From: Carposina sasakii
Lineage: Eukaryota; Arthropoda; Insecta; Lepidoptera; Carposinidae
Reading direction: 5' to 3'
Assembly: GCA_014607495.2 (NCBI GenBank)
Contig: CP053150.1
Coordinates: forward strand, 14,342,495-14,406,494
DNA length: 64,000 nt
Positions 21,441 through 32,841 of this stretch are shown piece by piece. The notes under the pieces were generated by a model that made no database searches, had not been told where the DNA came from, and saw only the letters and a program-made list of their open reading frames with translations. How positions within the stretch are numbered: the stretch's first letter is position 1; each line of letters starts with the position of its first letter. A program made the position numbers and the translations under genes.

Positions 21441-22105
21441 ACACGGAGTAGGGCGGCTTCACTTGATTCACCAAAATTTTTTTTTTACTATAAAATATCG
21501 TAATTGCAAAACATATCCATCTATCAAGTTAATCAGATTTCCCCTGACATAAAAAGTGTCCGGGTTTTATGGATGGCAGCCTTCTGCGGGCGTCACATCT
21601 AAGTTTATCCTACTAGAGTGAGCGAACAACTTCGAGAAAAGCAAGAGACGAACTCACGTTCCATTTCATGACGTATGCGTTTGTATCGTATTATACGAAA
21701 TGATCAAGGATACAATACACTGTCTGATTATATATATTTTGTATTCAATTATACGATCTGTCAGCCCTGTGCTAGACGTTACGTAGCTGACACAAGTGTG
21801 GCGCGGTAAAATTGTGCTCGTTCCCAAACGTTTGCCATCATACAAAGTTATTATACTACATATATTAAATTAATTAAATATTAAAGGTAGGTATGTAGTT
21901 ACATAAAATCTGTATGGTGACAAAATATATAAATAAAATCATTGTGTTCAATTAGTCGTCCACCTAAGTCCTGGAACCAGCTCAGGGGGGGGTCATGACC
22001 CCCATGACCCCCCCCCTGGATCCGCCGTTGGCTCTAATAGTGTATTCATATATTCAATATTTATAGCTTCTCGCTTAATATACACCTTTTGTTACACCCT
22101 GTATA

Positions 22106-22811
22106 GGACGTGTATCAAGTTTGTATCGTACAGTGGAGCTCGGCTCAATGATGGCAATCCAATTGATTGGAAAATGTCGGGAATGGATCTGTGTTCTAAA
22201 ATGTTGCGACTCTATAATGTACATTCACTTTACACTACAAGTAATGCTTCGTACGTTACTCTTTAACTTAGATTTAGTTTGTTGCGATCTAAAACTAGTA
22301 TCCGTGAATAATGACGAAAATGTTTCAATTAATCGAAAATTGATTACACTTTACCTCCTCATGGACATATAAAAAAAAAAAATTACGTACGAATAATCTT
22401 TAGGAAATAACTTTTGTAAATGTTCTTGTTTTAAGTTTTTTAATTCTTTATTATATTATCCACCGAACTATGTGTATAATAAAATAAATAAAATACCACT
22501 TTTATAAAATAGAACAATGTAAGTTATAATAACCACTGGAAAGCATAAAAAGTAAAAAGCCCGTAGATTCTAAAACCAATTTCACGGTGTATTGAAAGTT
22601 AAATAAACTTTTATGGTTACTGTCGTTCCATCTGCTAACTTAGTGTATGCGATCACCGTCCAACAAGGGTGTTTTTTTCTGTGGATACAATTATTACGGG
22701 ATAAAGTAGGTAGCTTAACGTCTGATATTCTGAGAATTTCTCAGAATATCAGAAGAACATTGTCTAAGCTGAAAATTATCTAATTTTGACAGATATTCCA
22801 ACATTCCAACC
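22106..22811. other. Non-coding; 31-bp palindrome at 22722-22752
   Basis: AT-rich. A 15-bp perfect inverted repeat with a 1-base centre (CTGATATTCTGAGAA / TTCTCAGAATATCAG) lies at 22722-22752. Otherwise nothing recognised. Confidence 0.5.
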
Positions 22812-22976
22812 GTGTTATTACAAAAAAATTTAAACATTTTTTAAATTTGGCAGATATACCATTTTGTTGACAAATGTCATATTTAAATCGAGCTAGGCCA
22901 TAGAAAGATACCAAATCCCTGAGTTAGGCAGAGGAGACACCAAATCCCTGAGTTAGGCGCTCTTTTGTAATAACAC
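22812..22976. mobile_element. Small TIR element, GTGTTATTACAAAA ends (copy 2)
   Basis: GTGTTATTACAAAA at the left and TTTTGTAATAACAC at the right; same family as 8835-8986. It carries a direct repeat of ACCAAATCCCTGAGTTAGGC (about 22911-22930 and 22939-22958). Confidence 0.7.
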
Positions 22977-24757
22977 AGCATATATTTAGCTGTCAAATGT
23001 CTTTTTCAAACATTGTCTAACTTTGGGCGCGTTTTGTTATAGTACCAACCTACCGCCAGTTTTTAAAAGTGATACGAGTTACGTTTCTTACAATTGATGA
23101 ATTGCAGGAACAAATTACAATTAATAAATAATTTCATTTTAAAATCACGGTGAATTAGTTAACACAGCTACCCTTGTTAAAAAAGAGGATCTATTTTCCT
23201 TATTATTTTTTGCATCTTCTCTTCTGTAAGTACACTTTTCCGTTAATGAAATTCATAGAAGCCAAGTGTTAAATAAAGTTCGTGAATTTTCGACGAAAAG
23301 TGCGGAGTTCTTTTGAAGGGTAATGTAAATTTCTATTACGTTGTTTTATTACTCGTATATCGTAGACTATTGTGAGAGCTGTTTATTGTACTAGCAGTAA
23401 ATTACGACTTTTCTAATTTTTTTAATAGATTTTTTTATTATTGTAATGCATATAATTTAAATTGGTCAGAAGTGGCACCATGTGGTTGGTGCTCTGCCTA
23501 CCCCGTAAGGGATAAAGGCGTGATTATATGTATGTATGCATGTATATAATTTAAAAACAAATTAGCCGTCATGTGTTCCAATTAATTGATTATTTAACTG
23601 CCTCGTGCATTTTATTTATACAAAAGTGATCGTCAATTTTTCAGACTTATAATTTGATTAAAATGGTTCGGAATGGGCGGTAGTAAGTGATAACCAAGCA
23701 TTTAGGATAACAGCGTTCTAGTGTAAATTTAATTGTATCTATTAAATTAAATGAAAATTACTTTTCTCGCTTAAAGGTAGAGGCTATTTTATATATGTCT
23801 CCATAACTTAAATTTAAGTATTAATTGCGATAGACGTGAAGGGAGCAGTGAAACTTTAACAAATTGAATCGGGATAAAGTGCTGGCATTCACAAAATTAG
23901 TTTACTTGTTTTCGAGTCAATGGACGAACAGAGAGGTGCAATTATGTTTTATGACGTTGTAAGTCGGTACTTATTGAAATATACGATGTAAATACTTTTA
24001 TTCAATAATGCCGACATTTGGCTTTTTGCATTAAATACATAATCATGTACATAATTGGCAACCAAATAAGTCGTAAATAAATGTGGACTTCGTAATAAAT
24101 AAGCAACGTATAGCTTTAAGCTTTAATAAAACAAATCAAAGGCATTTTCACGGCTCGATGTTACGGTTTACGTGGCGTTCATTTTCCGCGAATTGTTTTG
24201 ATTTTAGGAAGCTTTAAAGCGGAAAATACAACACATTTAAATTCATTAATGTTCGTAACATATTTGCTTTAGAAATACCCCACTACGTGTCGGTATACAA
24301 TGTAGCGCCCACGGAACAGGGAAATTCATCTAAAATTCAATTAATATTAATTTGCCTTCATTTATACTCTGACGCTGAGACACTTTGTACGTGGATAAAT
24401 GGTTTTAAAATAAAATAATATAGTTGTGGTATAATGTTAAGATTGTATCTATGTAAATGGCAGTTACGAGGATATTTCACATGTCTAAATGTGTCTCACC
24501 TAGGATAGCGGTGCCGTGATATAGCGGTGTCGTTATAGAAATGATATGTTTGCGCTATAAAGAGCGCACGGCTTTACAAAAATATGTTCTTAGAAAATAA
24601 CAAACTTTGGTCGGTTAGGTATCGGTACCTAAGCCTTTATGTGGTACAAGCTTAGAAAACTATTTGACCGAAGCTTGAGGACATGATTCTTTAGTTACTT
24701 ACCTACTATAAGAGGCGGTGCGTGTATCCGAAACGGTTTAAAAATCCTTGAAGAGGC
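22977..24757. other. Non-coding; LINE tail fragment at 23463-23545
   Basis: 23463-23545 (+) is the conserved block GGTCAGAAGTGGCACCATG...CCCGTAAGGGATAAAGG with a TATGTATG tail, the counterpart of 18715-18960. The remainder is anonymous AT-rich sequence. Confidence 0.55.
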
Positions 24758-24770
24758 TTAGGACGTTTTG

Positions 24771-25156
24771 GATTCGGCGGGAAAAGCTGGAAAGGTGCAG
24801 GTGTAATTTTCTTGTGAAAATCAAAAATTATTTGTAAATGGCTAGCATGTGTCTGTAAAGTGATGTTTTCTGGTAGATAAGTTATATTTTGACTACTTGT
24901 GATGTGAATCTAGTGCGTGTGCATGGTTTTATACGCAGGTAAGCTGAGTAAAACTTTAGCCGGAATACGATCTCTTCATGGGCCCATGTAAGTTGTTTCT
25001 GCAATTATTTTTAATTTTGACTAACTTTACACTTGTTCTTGAGGATTTTCCCGACGTTTCCATTCATCATCATCATTATCATCCATCATAAATTCAGAAA
25101 TCATTTACTAAAGAAAATGGCTGTATGGGCTTAGTTCCCCTTAAAAAAAAAAAAAA
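24771..25156 (+). mobile_element. Family A short poly(A) retroposon, copy 2
   Basis: 386 bp starting ATTCGGCGGGAAAAGCTGG and ending in a 14-A tail, flanked by a perfect 13-bp duplication TTAGGACGTTTTG (24758-24770 and 25157-25169). The last part of the unit before the tail (GCCTTTCC...GGATAAAC) is missing, so priming was internal or the tail is shortened. Confidence 0.85.
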
Positions 25157-25169
25157 TTAGGACGTTTTG

Positions 25170-28141
25170 CTATTTTATGTGTAGACTTGCATGTATAGAT
25201 CGGTAAATATCGGGTACCTACTTCATAATGGTCTTAGAAGATTTTGAAAAATAGCCTAACATCAGATTCCAATTTAAACATTTTATATGATGAACTTTCG
25301 GACAACATGTTATACAAAGGGCCACACGGAAAAACATTTTCCTCGCCTTTGTTATGGAACAAAGTTTCCTCGATAGCATTATTAATTTTGCCGTTTTACA
25401 ACTTTCACAATAACTGAAACTAGAGCTCGGACTTGTTATTCCGAGGCACGTACGAGTAAATTTTCCGTCGTGTAAAACCTTGGCGGTGCACCCTGTTGAA
25501 TATTAAACGAGGCTCGGGACATTACTTTACCTTCTTTAAAAGGATTACGTACCATGTTTTGAATTATGATACTTTGTAGTAACGCCACCTTTTAATATGT
25601 TTTTTTTAGCATTTGATTGGATGTATTGTAGGTAATATTTTATGATACACACAGGTCTGTGGTAACTCAGTTGTAAATTGATATAGGTAGTAGGTACAAA
25701 TACTAAATATCAGTGCCCCGATTCTCGTGTTCTTCGACATCTATTCGACATAAAGAAATATCTGACTGAAAAACATAATGGCGGACACTTAAACAGCTGA
25801 CATCAACAACACTTCTTAGCTAACAAACAATTGCCATCACTATTATAAGCAGTGTCTTGAGTGGTAGACAGATTTAGTTCTGGGACATAATTACTTTTTT
25901 TTAAATATTTATTATTTGTATTGCTAAATAAGTCGAGTGTAGACATATGTCGAAGTACGTAAAAATCGGAGCCTAGACTTCTAGCAGTCTAGCTTCTACA
26001 ATCTGTAGATGTAGTTCTTTCAATTTCCTCGAAAATAGTTCTGAAACTAATTAACTAGCTAATGACAAAATGAAAGATAGAAGGAAATTGATAAATTTTT
26101 TGTAGCGATGATAACAATAGAAACAATGGGTAGTCTAGCCTCGTCTTGCGTGACGATACAAGCTAACCAACTACTACTCGCACTGAACAGCTCTAATGAT
26201 CGAAGTCTCTATTGTGGTAAATAATAATTAATTTTACAATAGAATCATAAAATTAATTAAATGCTCGGCTCGCGGTTTCGATTTAGTAATTTTAAAAGTA
26301 TTTTTATGCTGTGTAGCGTTCTCATATTCTAACATTTAAAGGCTATTAAAAAAAAGTCACTGGATATTCATTCAGAGTGGGTGTCTTCTGTCATCTTAAT
26401 ATCCAAGACGTGTCTCCTGCCCCCGCCGCGTTACAATCCAGAATAATAAAATAATTTTTACTCATTCGGAATTCCAGATCCGAGGTGCAGTAGAGATCCT
26501 ATATCCACGTTAGCAATCATAATATTTGGGGCCCAATGTAAAAGATATGTGACATTTAGATAGCTCATCTTCATTTCTCTCGGTCTTCATAATCTAGTCC
26601 CTGGGATTACATAATCTACTTTGCCCCGAGTTCCTTAGTGGACTTCTCGTCTAAAGAAGAAGATGCAGCTGACGTATTCCGGTAAAGTGTAAGCTCTGGA
26701 CTGTCGATGGATTTTTGTGTGCCTTCTGTGAGTGGACATTTCACCACAGCAAATTTGTTCCCTCCTCAGAAAAAAATCCTGGGTCCGCTCTTGCCCCGAA
26801 CTTTGTTATTGTCTTTTGTGACGCATGTATATTCATCATGCTGGTTGTGTAAAATTAGAACAACAAATATTACATAATTTTTTTTCTCTCTATAATTAGG
26901 TATTTTGAAAGCTCTCTCTAATTGTAATTTTGCTTTGAGTTAAAGTATTAGTGGGCGGGAGAAATTATTAAAAGCAACAATTAGTACAGACATTTCATAA
27001 ATACAACTCGAAATATTATGATTTTAATAACTTCGAGTAGGTAGCTAACCATTTACTTTATCGTGGAAGATTACCGACAACGTGGGAAGATAAATAATTT
27101 ACAAGTTTGAAAAGATTTGTTTAAATGTACGTTAATTGGATTAAATATCTTATCCATTTCATAAAAATAATGTATCTATTATGTTATAATATGTAGGTAT
27201 TATCTGCACTTTCTTCCATAAGCCCACGGATTTTGCACACTGTGACAAAAGTAATTATATAGGTACTTAGCACAGATAGGATCGCGCGCCGGTGGCAGAT
27301 TTCTGTTTGTGTCAAAAAACTTTTCTTCATATTATTATCTACGCCCTTTTCCTATTTGATAAAAATTGTGTTGTTTAGCAGGAAATGTTAGTGGAAGGAC
27401 ATAGATTTATGTAAAGAATTAGTCTTTTCTATTGATATCCTAGGTATGCAGGTTTATTTTTACTTAGGAACTTCTACTCAACTTTACCAGTTAATCGTTG
27501 TTAGTCACGAAAATTACATTGTTATATTATCTATGACATATTTTTGTACTTTTACGATTGATCCACTTAGCTGACAAGGTTGCTAAGTGAACTTATTATG
27601 TCAACAATACTTTTATAATTTTTTATAATGGAGTTTATTCGCCATGTGGATGATTCACACGAGCGACTTAAAGCGAATTTTAAAGCACACTAGTTAGTAC
27701 CGTAGGTAAGTATCGGCTTCATATTGTATGTTTTAGCCTCGACTGCATTTATATTGAAGACCCGCCAAGAAACAGAAGTCAACTCTGTTAAATCTTTATA
27801 GAGTAATTCTGGACGCGCCCGCAACTTTATCCGCGAGATTTACAGAAAGCCGACCAATAGTACTTAGGTAGGTACGGGCGCCTCGTCACTGACTAGAAAG
27901 CTCTTTAGATACTTTTCCAATACCTTTTATTTATTTTATTTACAAAAAGTATTTTTATTGATGGAGAGGGTTTGCCTCTATGCAAAGATTAGTTGCAAAA
28001 GTTACTATGTAATGTACTTACAATGTTAGCAAATCGTAACAGTTGTCATCTCGAAAGGTTTGAATGAAATGCAATAAATTAATTCCCTGACAAAATCTAT
28101 ACTGGTAAAAACTTTCTTACTTTACGAAGGTCCTTTTGCAG
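25170..28141. other. Non-coding; probable intron or 5' flank of the MATH-like gene
   Basis: A weak TIR-like pair at about 25714-25978 (CCCCGATTCT...CTTCGACAT / ATGTCGAAG...AATCGGAGCC) may be a MITE. 26580-26690 is related to family E (CCCCGAGTTCCTTAGTGGAC, GATGCAGCTGACGTATTCC). The polypyrimidine tract and AG at 28131-28141 form the acceptor of the first coding exon. No exon seen elsewhere. Confidence 0.5.
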
Positions 28142-28178
28142 GGTGCGGCGGGGCTAGCGGGTGGGCCGGCGCGGGCGC

Positions 28179-29707
28179 ATGGCGCTGCTGTACCGCGCCG
28201 CGCGGCTCAAGGACCGCGCCGACACGCACGTCTTCACTTTCGTCGTGACGCGCTCCGCCACCAGGGAGCCTGACCGAGATGTTACTTCCAAGGACTTCTG
28301 TTGTGCGCACCAACGCTGGGCCGTTGCTTTCAGTCGCACCGATGCCTCTCTTGGTAAGTTTACTTCTCTACCTAAAGTTCTATGATATTATTCATGTACT
28401 TTCTATGATGGCAGTAAAAATATTCTTGGTCTTTTTTGCAGGCGTCTACTTGGTGTGGCGCGGCGCATGCGAGGGTATGCGCGTCTACGTTGACTTCACA
28501 TTTACGCTTCTTAGTCGCGATCACTTCACAGCCAACGAGGGCTTCTCCGGCAAGCAAGTTCGCTTCAACGCCGGTTGTGCGGCACAGGGCCGCGGCCGCT
28601 GCGTGTCACTCGCGGAGCTCAACGCCAAGTTCGCGGACGCACGCGGCGAATTCCAGCTCGAGCTGAGCATGTCACGCGTGCGCACGCTTTATACGTGCGA
28701 ACTACGCGCACCGCGCCTTGACACTCCACCCATCGCCTTCGCCGGGTTCGACTGGGCCGTGACGGCGACCGGCGGTTGCGGGAAGGAGCCGTTGACACTG
28801 CGGCTGGCGCGCCTGTCGGGCGAGGGGCAGCGCTGCCGTGTGCGGTATGCCCTGGCGCTGGGCGAAGGCGAACGACGGGTCCATTCGGGCCCACTCGAGT
28901 GTGTCTGTGATGCCGACGGTCGCACGCCGGCCTGGACCCCGCGCCCGCCGGCGCGTCTCTCACACAAAGGCGTGCGCCTAACGGTCGAGCTCGTGTGGGC
29001 TCGCGCGCTGGCCGAGCTGGCCGTGTCCGTATCGGGACGCGCGGCCACGTGTTACGACCGCGACAAGCAGGCTTGGTCGCTGCGTTGCGACACGCACTCG
29101 GAGACAGTGCGCCTGCACATGCTGTACCGCGACGTGCACCACGTGCCGCGCAACCACCTGCGCTACGTGTCGTGGGTAGCCTGGCTGGTGCGCGCGGCGC
29201 CCGTGCCCGGCGAGCCCGACGCTGAGCGTTTGCCCGGCGCACCTTTTGAGCATTACTACGCGCAAGAGAACGCGGACGAGGGGCTCATGATGGAAACGGC
29301 GCTACGCGTGGAGGACGTGTCGCGTCCTGGCTCGGCCTACCTGCACCCTGGCGCCGAACTGCATGTGCGCCTCGAGTGGGATGACACTTATCTTCTCTTC
29401 CAGGCGACCTACCATGTCTACGATGACCTCTGTCGCTTGCACGCGCATCAAATGAGGTGAATATATGAACATTAATAAATAATTGTGATAACGCCTGAAG
29501 ATAGTGTTTCTTGATGAATGCGGTGCTTGTTACAGGCGCGAGATCTCTGTGCTGCAGGCAGAGAACTACTCGCTAGAGCGGCAGCTGTTCAGCTACCAGA
29601 AGACCCTGGCGTTCGCTCAGGGACAGGCCGGCGAGGCGGCGCCCGCAGAGCCCGGCCGGCGCTCGCCGCCCGAGCGCTCGCTGTCCACGGACACGGAGTA
29701 CGCTTGA
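28179..29707 (+). CDS. MATH/TRAF-like domain protein with C-terminal coiled coil (unnamed)
   Basis: Coding exons 28179-28353, 28442-29456 and 29536-29707 splice in frame (phases 1 and 2; introns 28354-28441 and 29457-29535, both GT..AG) into 453 aa. The exon starts at acceptor 28141; an in-frame TAG at 28155 forces the start to the ATG at 28179 (GGGCGCATGG). Residues about 17-150 follow the MATH strand pattern (HVFTFVV, QRWAVAFSR, LVWRG, YVDFTFTLL, CVSLAELNAKF, FQLELSMS). Residues 160-390 look like further beta-sandwich repeats. Residues about 390-425 (MRREISVLQAENYSLERQL) form a coiled coil, and the C-terminus is STDTEYA. No signal peptide or membrane segment, so cytosolic or scaffold-like by inference. 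Very GC-rich third positions against the AT-rich flanks. I do not recognise the orthologue. Confidence 0.88.
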
Positions 29708-30030
29708 GGCAGTCCTCGTCCGCCGTCACTTCTATCTTTTCGACTGATTCTGACATTTTTGAGCGATTTATCTATTTTTCTAGAGGATTTATGGCGAGGT
29801 GCGCCCTCGTCCGCACTGCTTCTTGTCCGCGCCCCGCGACTCGGTCGCCTGCACTCTCGCCGCTCGATTCTATCGTAACATTTATTATACTTGACTACTT
29901 TTTCTATTATCTGTACATAAAATATATTTAGATATTATATTATTATGTATATTTCAGAACTTGGAACTTAAATTCATATACTGAATTACTGAAACAGTCG
30001 ATTTATGAATAAAAATCTAATATTATGTTG
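29708..30030 (+). other. 3' UTR of the MATH-like gene with poly(A) signal
   Basis: GC content drops after the TGA. AATAAA at 30008-30013 is the best poly(A) signal, about 300 nt after the stop. A 137-codon ORF overlapping here is the coding exon read in another frame. Confidence 0.55.
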
Positions 30031-30146
30031 TATTAGTTTTCTTTCTATTTCTGCATTAACCACCATGATCGACTATTTGTGTAGTGGGTAAGTGATATCT
30101 TGTCCAACTAGTAACATACTAACTAAATGCCTGAAGAACAGTGTTA

Positions 30147-30812
30147 AGCCCGGTATACACGGCAACGATAAAACTGCGCAAACGAACTGTGCAGTTCATT
30201 TGCGCAGTTTATCGAACGTAGGTAGTGCGTCCACATACTCGTATCTACGATATCTGCGTCGATTGGTCAGTTCCCAGCAGAAACTCAGACGAAATACACG
30301 TCATTCGCGATGGAAGATGATGAAGTGCTTGCGCTAGCTATTTTCTTTACTACCGTCTCCCTATTGGCATTAGGATCAATAGGTTTATACTTAATAATTA
30401 GCCTATCGTAGGCAGCATTTTTCTTGTTACGGTCGTGATAATCTTTACTTTTCTTATTCCATTTCTTCTTCATTTTTATAGCACTGGATAAACTCTTCCA
30501 ATAACTCACGAATTCCGCTATAATCTTCTTGCAACATGTTTTAACGTGCGCCGACGCGTCCGCCTACACCAACCCTTGCGAAAGAACTGAATGATTGGCC
30601 CGACTTCCGTATACACACTACGATAAAACTGTGCAAACGCGATCGACAACGATTTATCGAATAGATTTTGAACCTTGCTCCGATGGCTTGCACCAACCAA
30701 AAAAACTGCACCGATTTTTGTCCATACGTTCGATAAAACTGCGCAAATGAACTGCGCAAATGAACTGCACAGTTCGTTTGCGCAGTTTTATCGTTGCCGT
30801 GTATACCGGGCT
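30147..30812. mobile_element. Internally deleted PIF/Harbinger-type element
   Basis: Long TIRs begin AGCCCGGTATACACGG (30147) and are mirrored at 30812 (CCGTGTATACCGGGCT). They stay similar for about 70 bp, including ACTGCGCAAACGAACTG, with one 10-bp repeat unit extra on the right. The flanks are TTA on both sides, the 3-bp TWA duplication of PIF/Harbinger. The interior keeps remnants of two genes: a minus-strand MADF/Myb-like piece and a + strand start codon region. Confidence 0.85.
30310..30510 (-). pseudogene. MADF/Myb-like remnant of the PIF/Harbinger accessory protein
   Basis: Minus frame: SYWKSLSSAIKMKKKWNKKS, then AAYDRLIIKYKPIDPNANRE-TVVKKI, the pattern of MADF DNA-binding proteins carried by PIF/Harbinger elements. 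It then runs into unrelated sequence at about 30345. On the opposite strand the same place begins ATG GAA GAT GAT GAA (MEDDEVLALAIFF, 30310), which looks like a transposase N-terminus that stops after about 32 codons. Neither protein is complete. Confidence 0.55.
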
Positions 30813-30829
30813 TTAGGCATCGATGTTTT

Positions 30830-31969
30830 TAAAATAGATATATGTACATTATTGTACATATAGGTATCATACGTCCCACAAGCTGATTTCGTACTTATTT
30901 ACCTATCTTGCAATAGCAAAGCAGAAGCAATGCTATAGCGAAAATTGTACAATATTCGCCTTGAAATGTCAAAATTCTTTTAAAATTCATTTTATTTACA
31001 TAATACGAATTTGACAAGTAATTAGCGAATTTTGAAAAATTTTCGCTATCGCATTGCTTTTGCTAGTTAGGTAATAAGGGGCCTATTTTGGTTTATATAG
31101 ATGCTTTTAAATTATATTCTCCGTGCTGATGCGGGGCTTCCAGAACATCAGTTGCATCTATTTCAGTCATAGACTTGGGTAATATTTCAATGCATGTCGT
31201 TAAAGTCGACTAAAGAATTTAGGGACCACTCTCAGACGATGAGCTAGCGACTCTCACTGATCTTTTACATCTGACCCCACGTGGCTGTGGGATCTCCCAG
31301 CAGTTCTGGCTACTACACTTTTGGTAACAAGCTGTGTGTATTTATGTAGTACCTAGTTATGTATGTAAGTATGTATTATATACCCACCTGCCTACCTTCC
31401 TTTTAACATGAGACACAATATGAGTTTAGCATAGAAATATTTCACAAAATTTGGTTCTTGACTCTAAATATTTTTTCAACCTTGTCGGAAATATCTACCT
31501 ACATTGTGACCTATCTAGTCTTGTGATAAAAACAAAAGATGTATAAGAACATAACTACCTAAGTATTTTTTTAATCTTATTTTTGTAAAGTACCTAAGTA
31601 TTAATGTTCCAACTTTCTACGTAACTATCTTCTTGCATAACATTCATATACCTACTTAGTACTTGTAGTTAGTTAGTTAGTTCCGACGTGACATTGTAAG
31701 TACTTCCAAGGTTCTAAACACGGATTATCAAAGCGTAAATCTCCAATATATACTTCCGCTCTGTAACTACTTTTGAGATTATCTAACACAAGAAAGTTGT
31801 ACACCATAGAATAACAGCGCAACCTAACTAGAGAGAAAGATACTTACAGTGTAATATTATATTTACATCGCACTTTCGCCTTTCGTTGATTACTATTTAA
31901 TAAAGTACCTATCGATTATTATAATAATATAGTATATCTATCTATATCATCACAGACTATAACTACACC
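30830..31969. other. Intergenic, no gene; family E fragment
   Basis: 31235-31330 is a minus-orientation family E fragment (GATGAGCTAGCGACT, ACGTGGCTGTGGGATC). 30895-31080 carries a loose inverted pair around GCTATAGCGAAAATT / AATTTTCGCTATCGC, a possible foldback relic. Otherwise AT-rich and anonymous. Confidence 0.5.
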
Positions 31970-32362
31970 TATACAGGATGTTTTTTTGTGGCCACCTTTA
32001 ACGAAGGGTACGTATTCTATACATGAAATAAAGTAAGTTTATGCCAAAAAAAATGCTGGGAAAAAAATATTTTTTTTTTGAAAAAAAAAATTAAATTCCT
32101 TGATCGTGCGAAATTTATAGTGTCTAGTGTTTATGTTAGTTTTTTTATAGACAGATATTAATTATTTTTTGTGAAAAAATCTTGCTACGCACGTCTATGT
32201 GCATTTATGCAGAAAAACGCAGTCTATTTACTCAACTTTGGACCCTAATATTTTGGAAACCAGACACTTCCCAGGTATGCTTCCATGGAGAAAAATGATT
32301 GTGATGATGAGGAGATTCCGTAGTTTTCGGGAACGTTGACGACCAAAAATCATCCTGTATAT
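31970..32362 (+). mobile_element. TA-flanked TIR element, GTGGCCACCTTTAACG family, copy 1
   Basis: Left TATACAGGATGTTTTTTTG, right CATCCTGTATAT. It contains TGGCCACCTTTAACGAAGGG and the internal block GGACCCTAATATTTTGGAAA. The same unit is inverted at 55733-56096 and restarts at 63909. No ORF. Confidence 0.75.
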
Positions 32363-32841
32363 GTATACCTATTAAGTACGTTTATGTGTATGTATGTACT
32401 AACCAGCCTTACCTACCTACTAAAATAAAGTTGCAATTAGGTATTGCAGCAAATCTGATATTGCAATGTTGTAAAATATTATTTTAATTCTGTTTTCTCA
32501 CTTTTTGGTAAAGTATAAAGTAAGAAGTGTCTCGTTGACAGATGGTCGGCGGGAAAAGCTGGAAGGGAGCGGGTGTAATTTTCTTGTGAAAATCCAAATT
32601 TATTTGTGGATAGTTTGCATGTGTCCGTAAAGTGATGTTTTCTGGTAGATAAGTTATATTTTGTTTACTTGTGATGTGAATCTAGTGCGTGTGCGTTTAT
32701 ATGCAGGTAAGCTAAGTAAAACTTTAGCCGGAATACGATCTCTTCATGGGCTCATGTAAGTTGTTTCTGCAATTCTTTTTGATCTTTACCAATTTTACAC
32801 CCATTATTGAGGATTTTCCCGACGTTTCCATTCATCATCAT

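Larger units (their letters stand above)
19952..22030. mobile_element. Non-autonomous hAT-like element, 2.08 kb
   Basis: The ends CAAGGGCGGATCCAG and CTGGATCCGCCGTTG are near-perfect inverted repeats flanked by the 8-bp duplication GCTCTAAT. No transposase ORF is present. The interior holds a Lep1-like fragment (about 20150-20260), a 150-bp direct repeat (20662-20815 and 21285-21440), a GC-rich minisatellite-like tract between them (20880-21070), and next to the right end a palindrome-containing C/G tract (about 21984-22018). Confidence 0.85.
19760..22105. mobile_element. Second TACAGGGTG TIR element, split by a hAT-like insertion
   Basis: The left part (19760-19943) matches 19068-19270 (TATACAGGCTG..., AATCACATGTTTAC, TGTGATTTCGAGTCTCAAA). 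The right part (22039-22105) matches the end of the intact copy (TAGCTTCTCGCTTAATATAC, GTTACACCCTGTATA). The two halves rejoin across the duplicated GCTCTAAT. Confidence 0.8.

Noticed and set aside
28619..29242. 207-codon minus-strand ORF and several others opposite the MATH-like gene
   Set aside because: Arg/Pro/Ala-rich antisense reading of a GC-rich coding exon; the plus-strand frame has splice sites and domain pattern.
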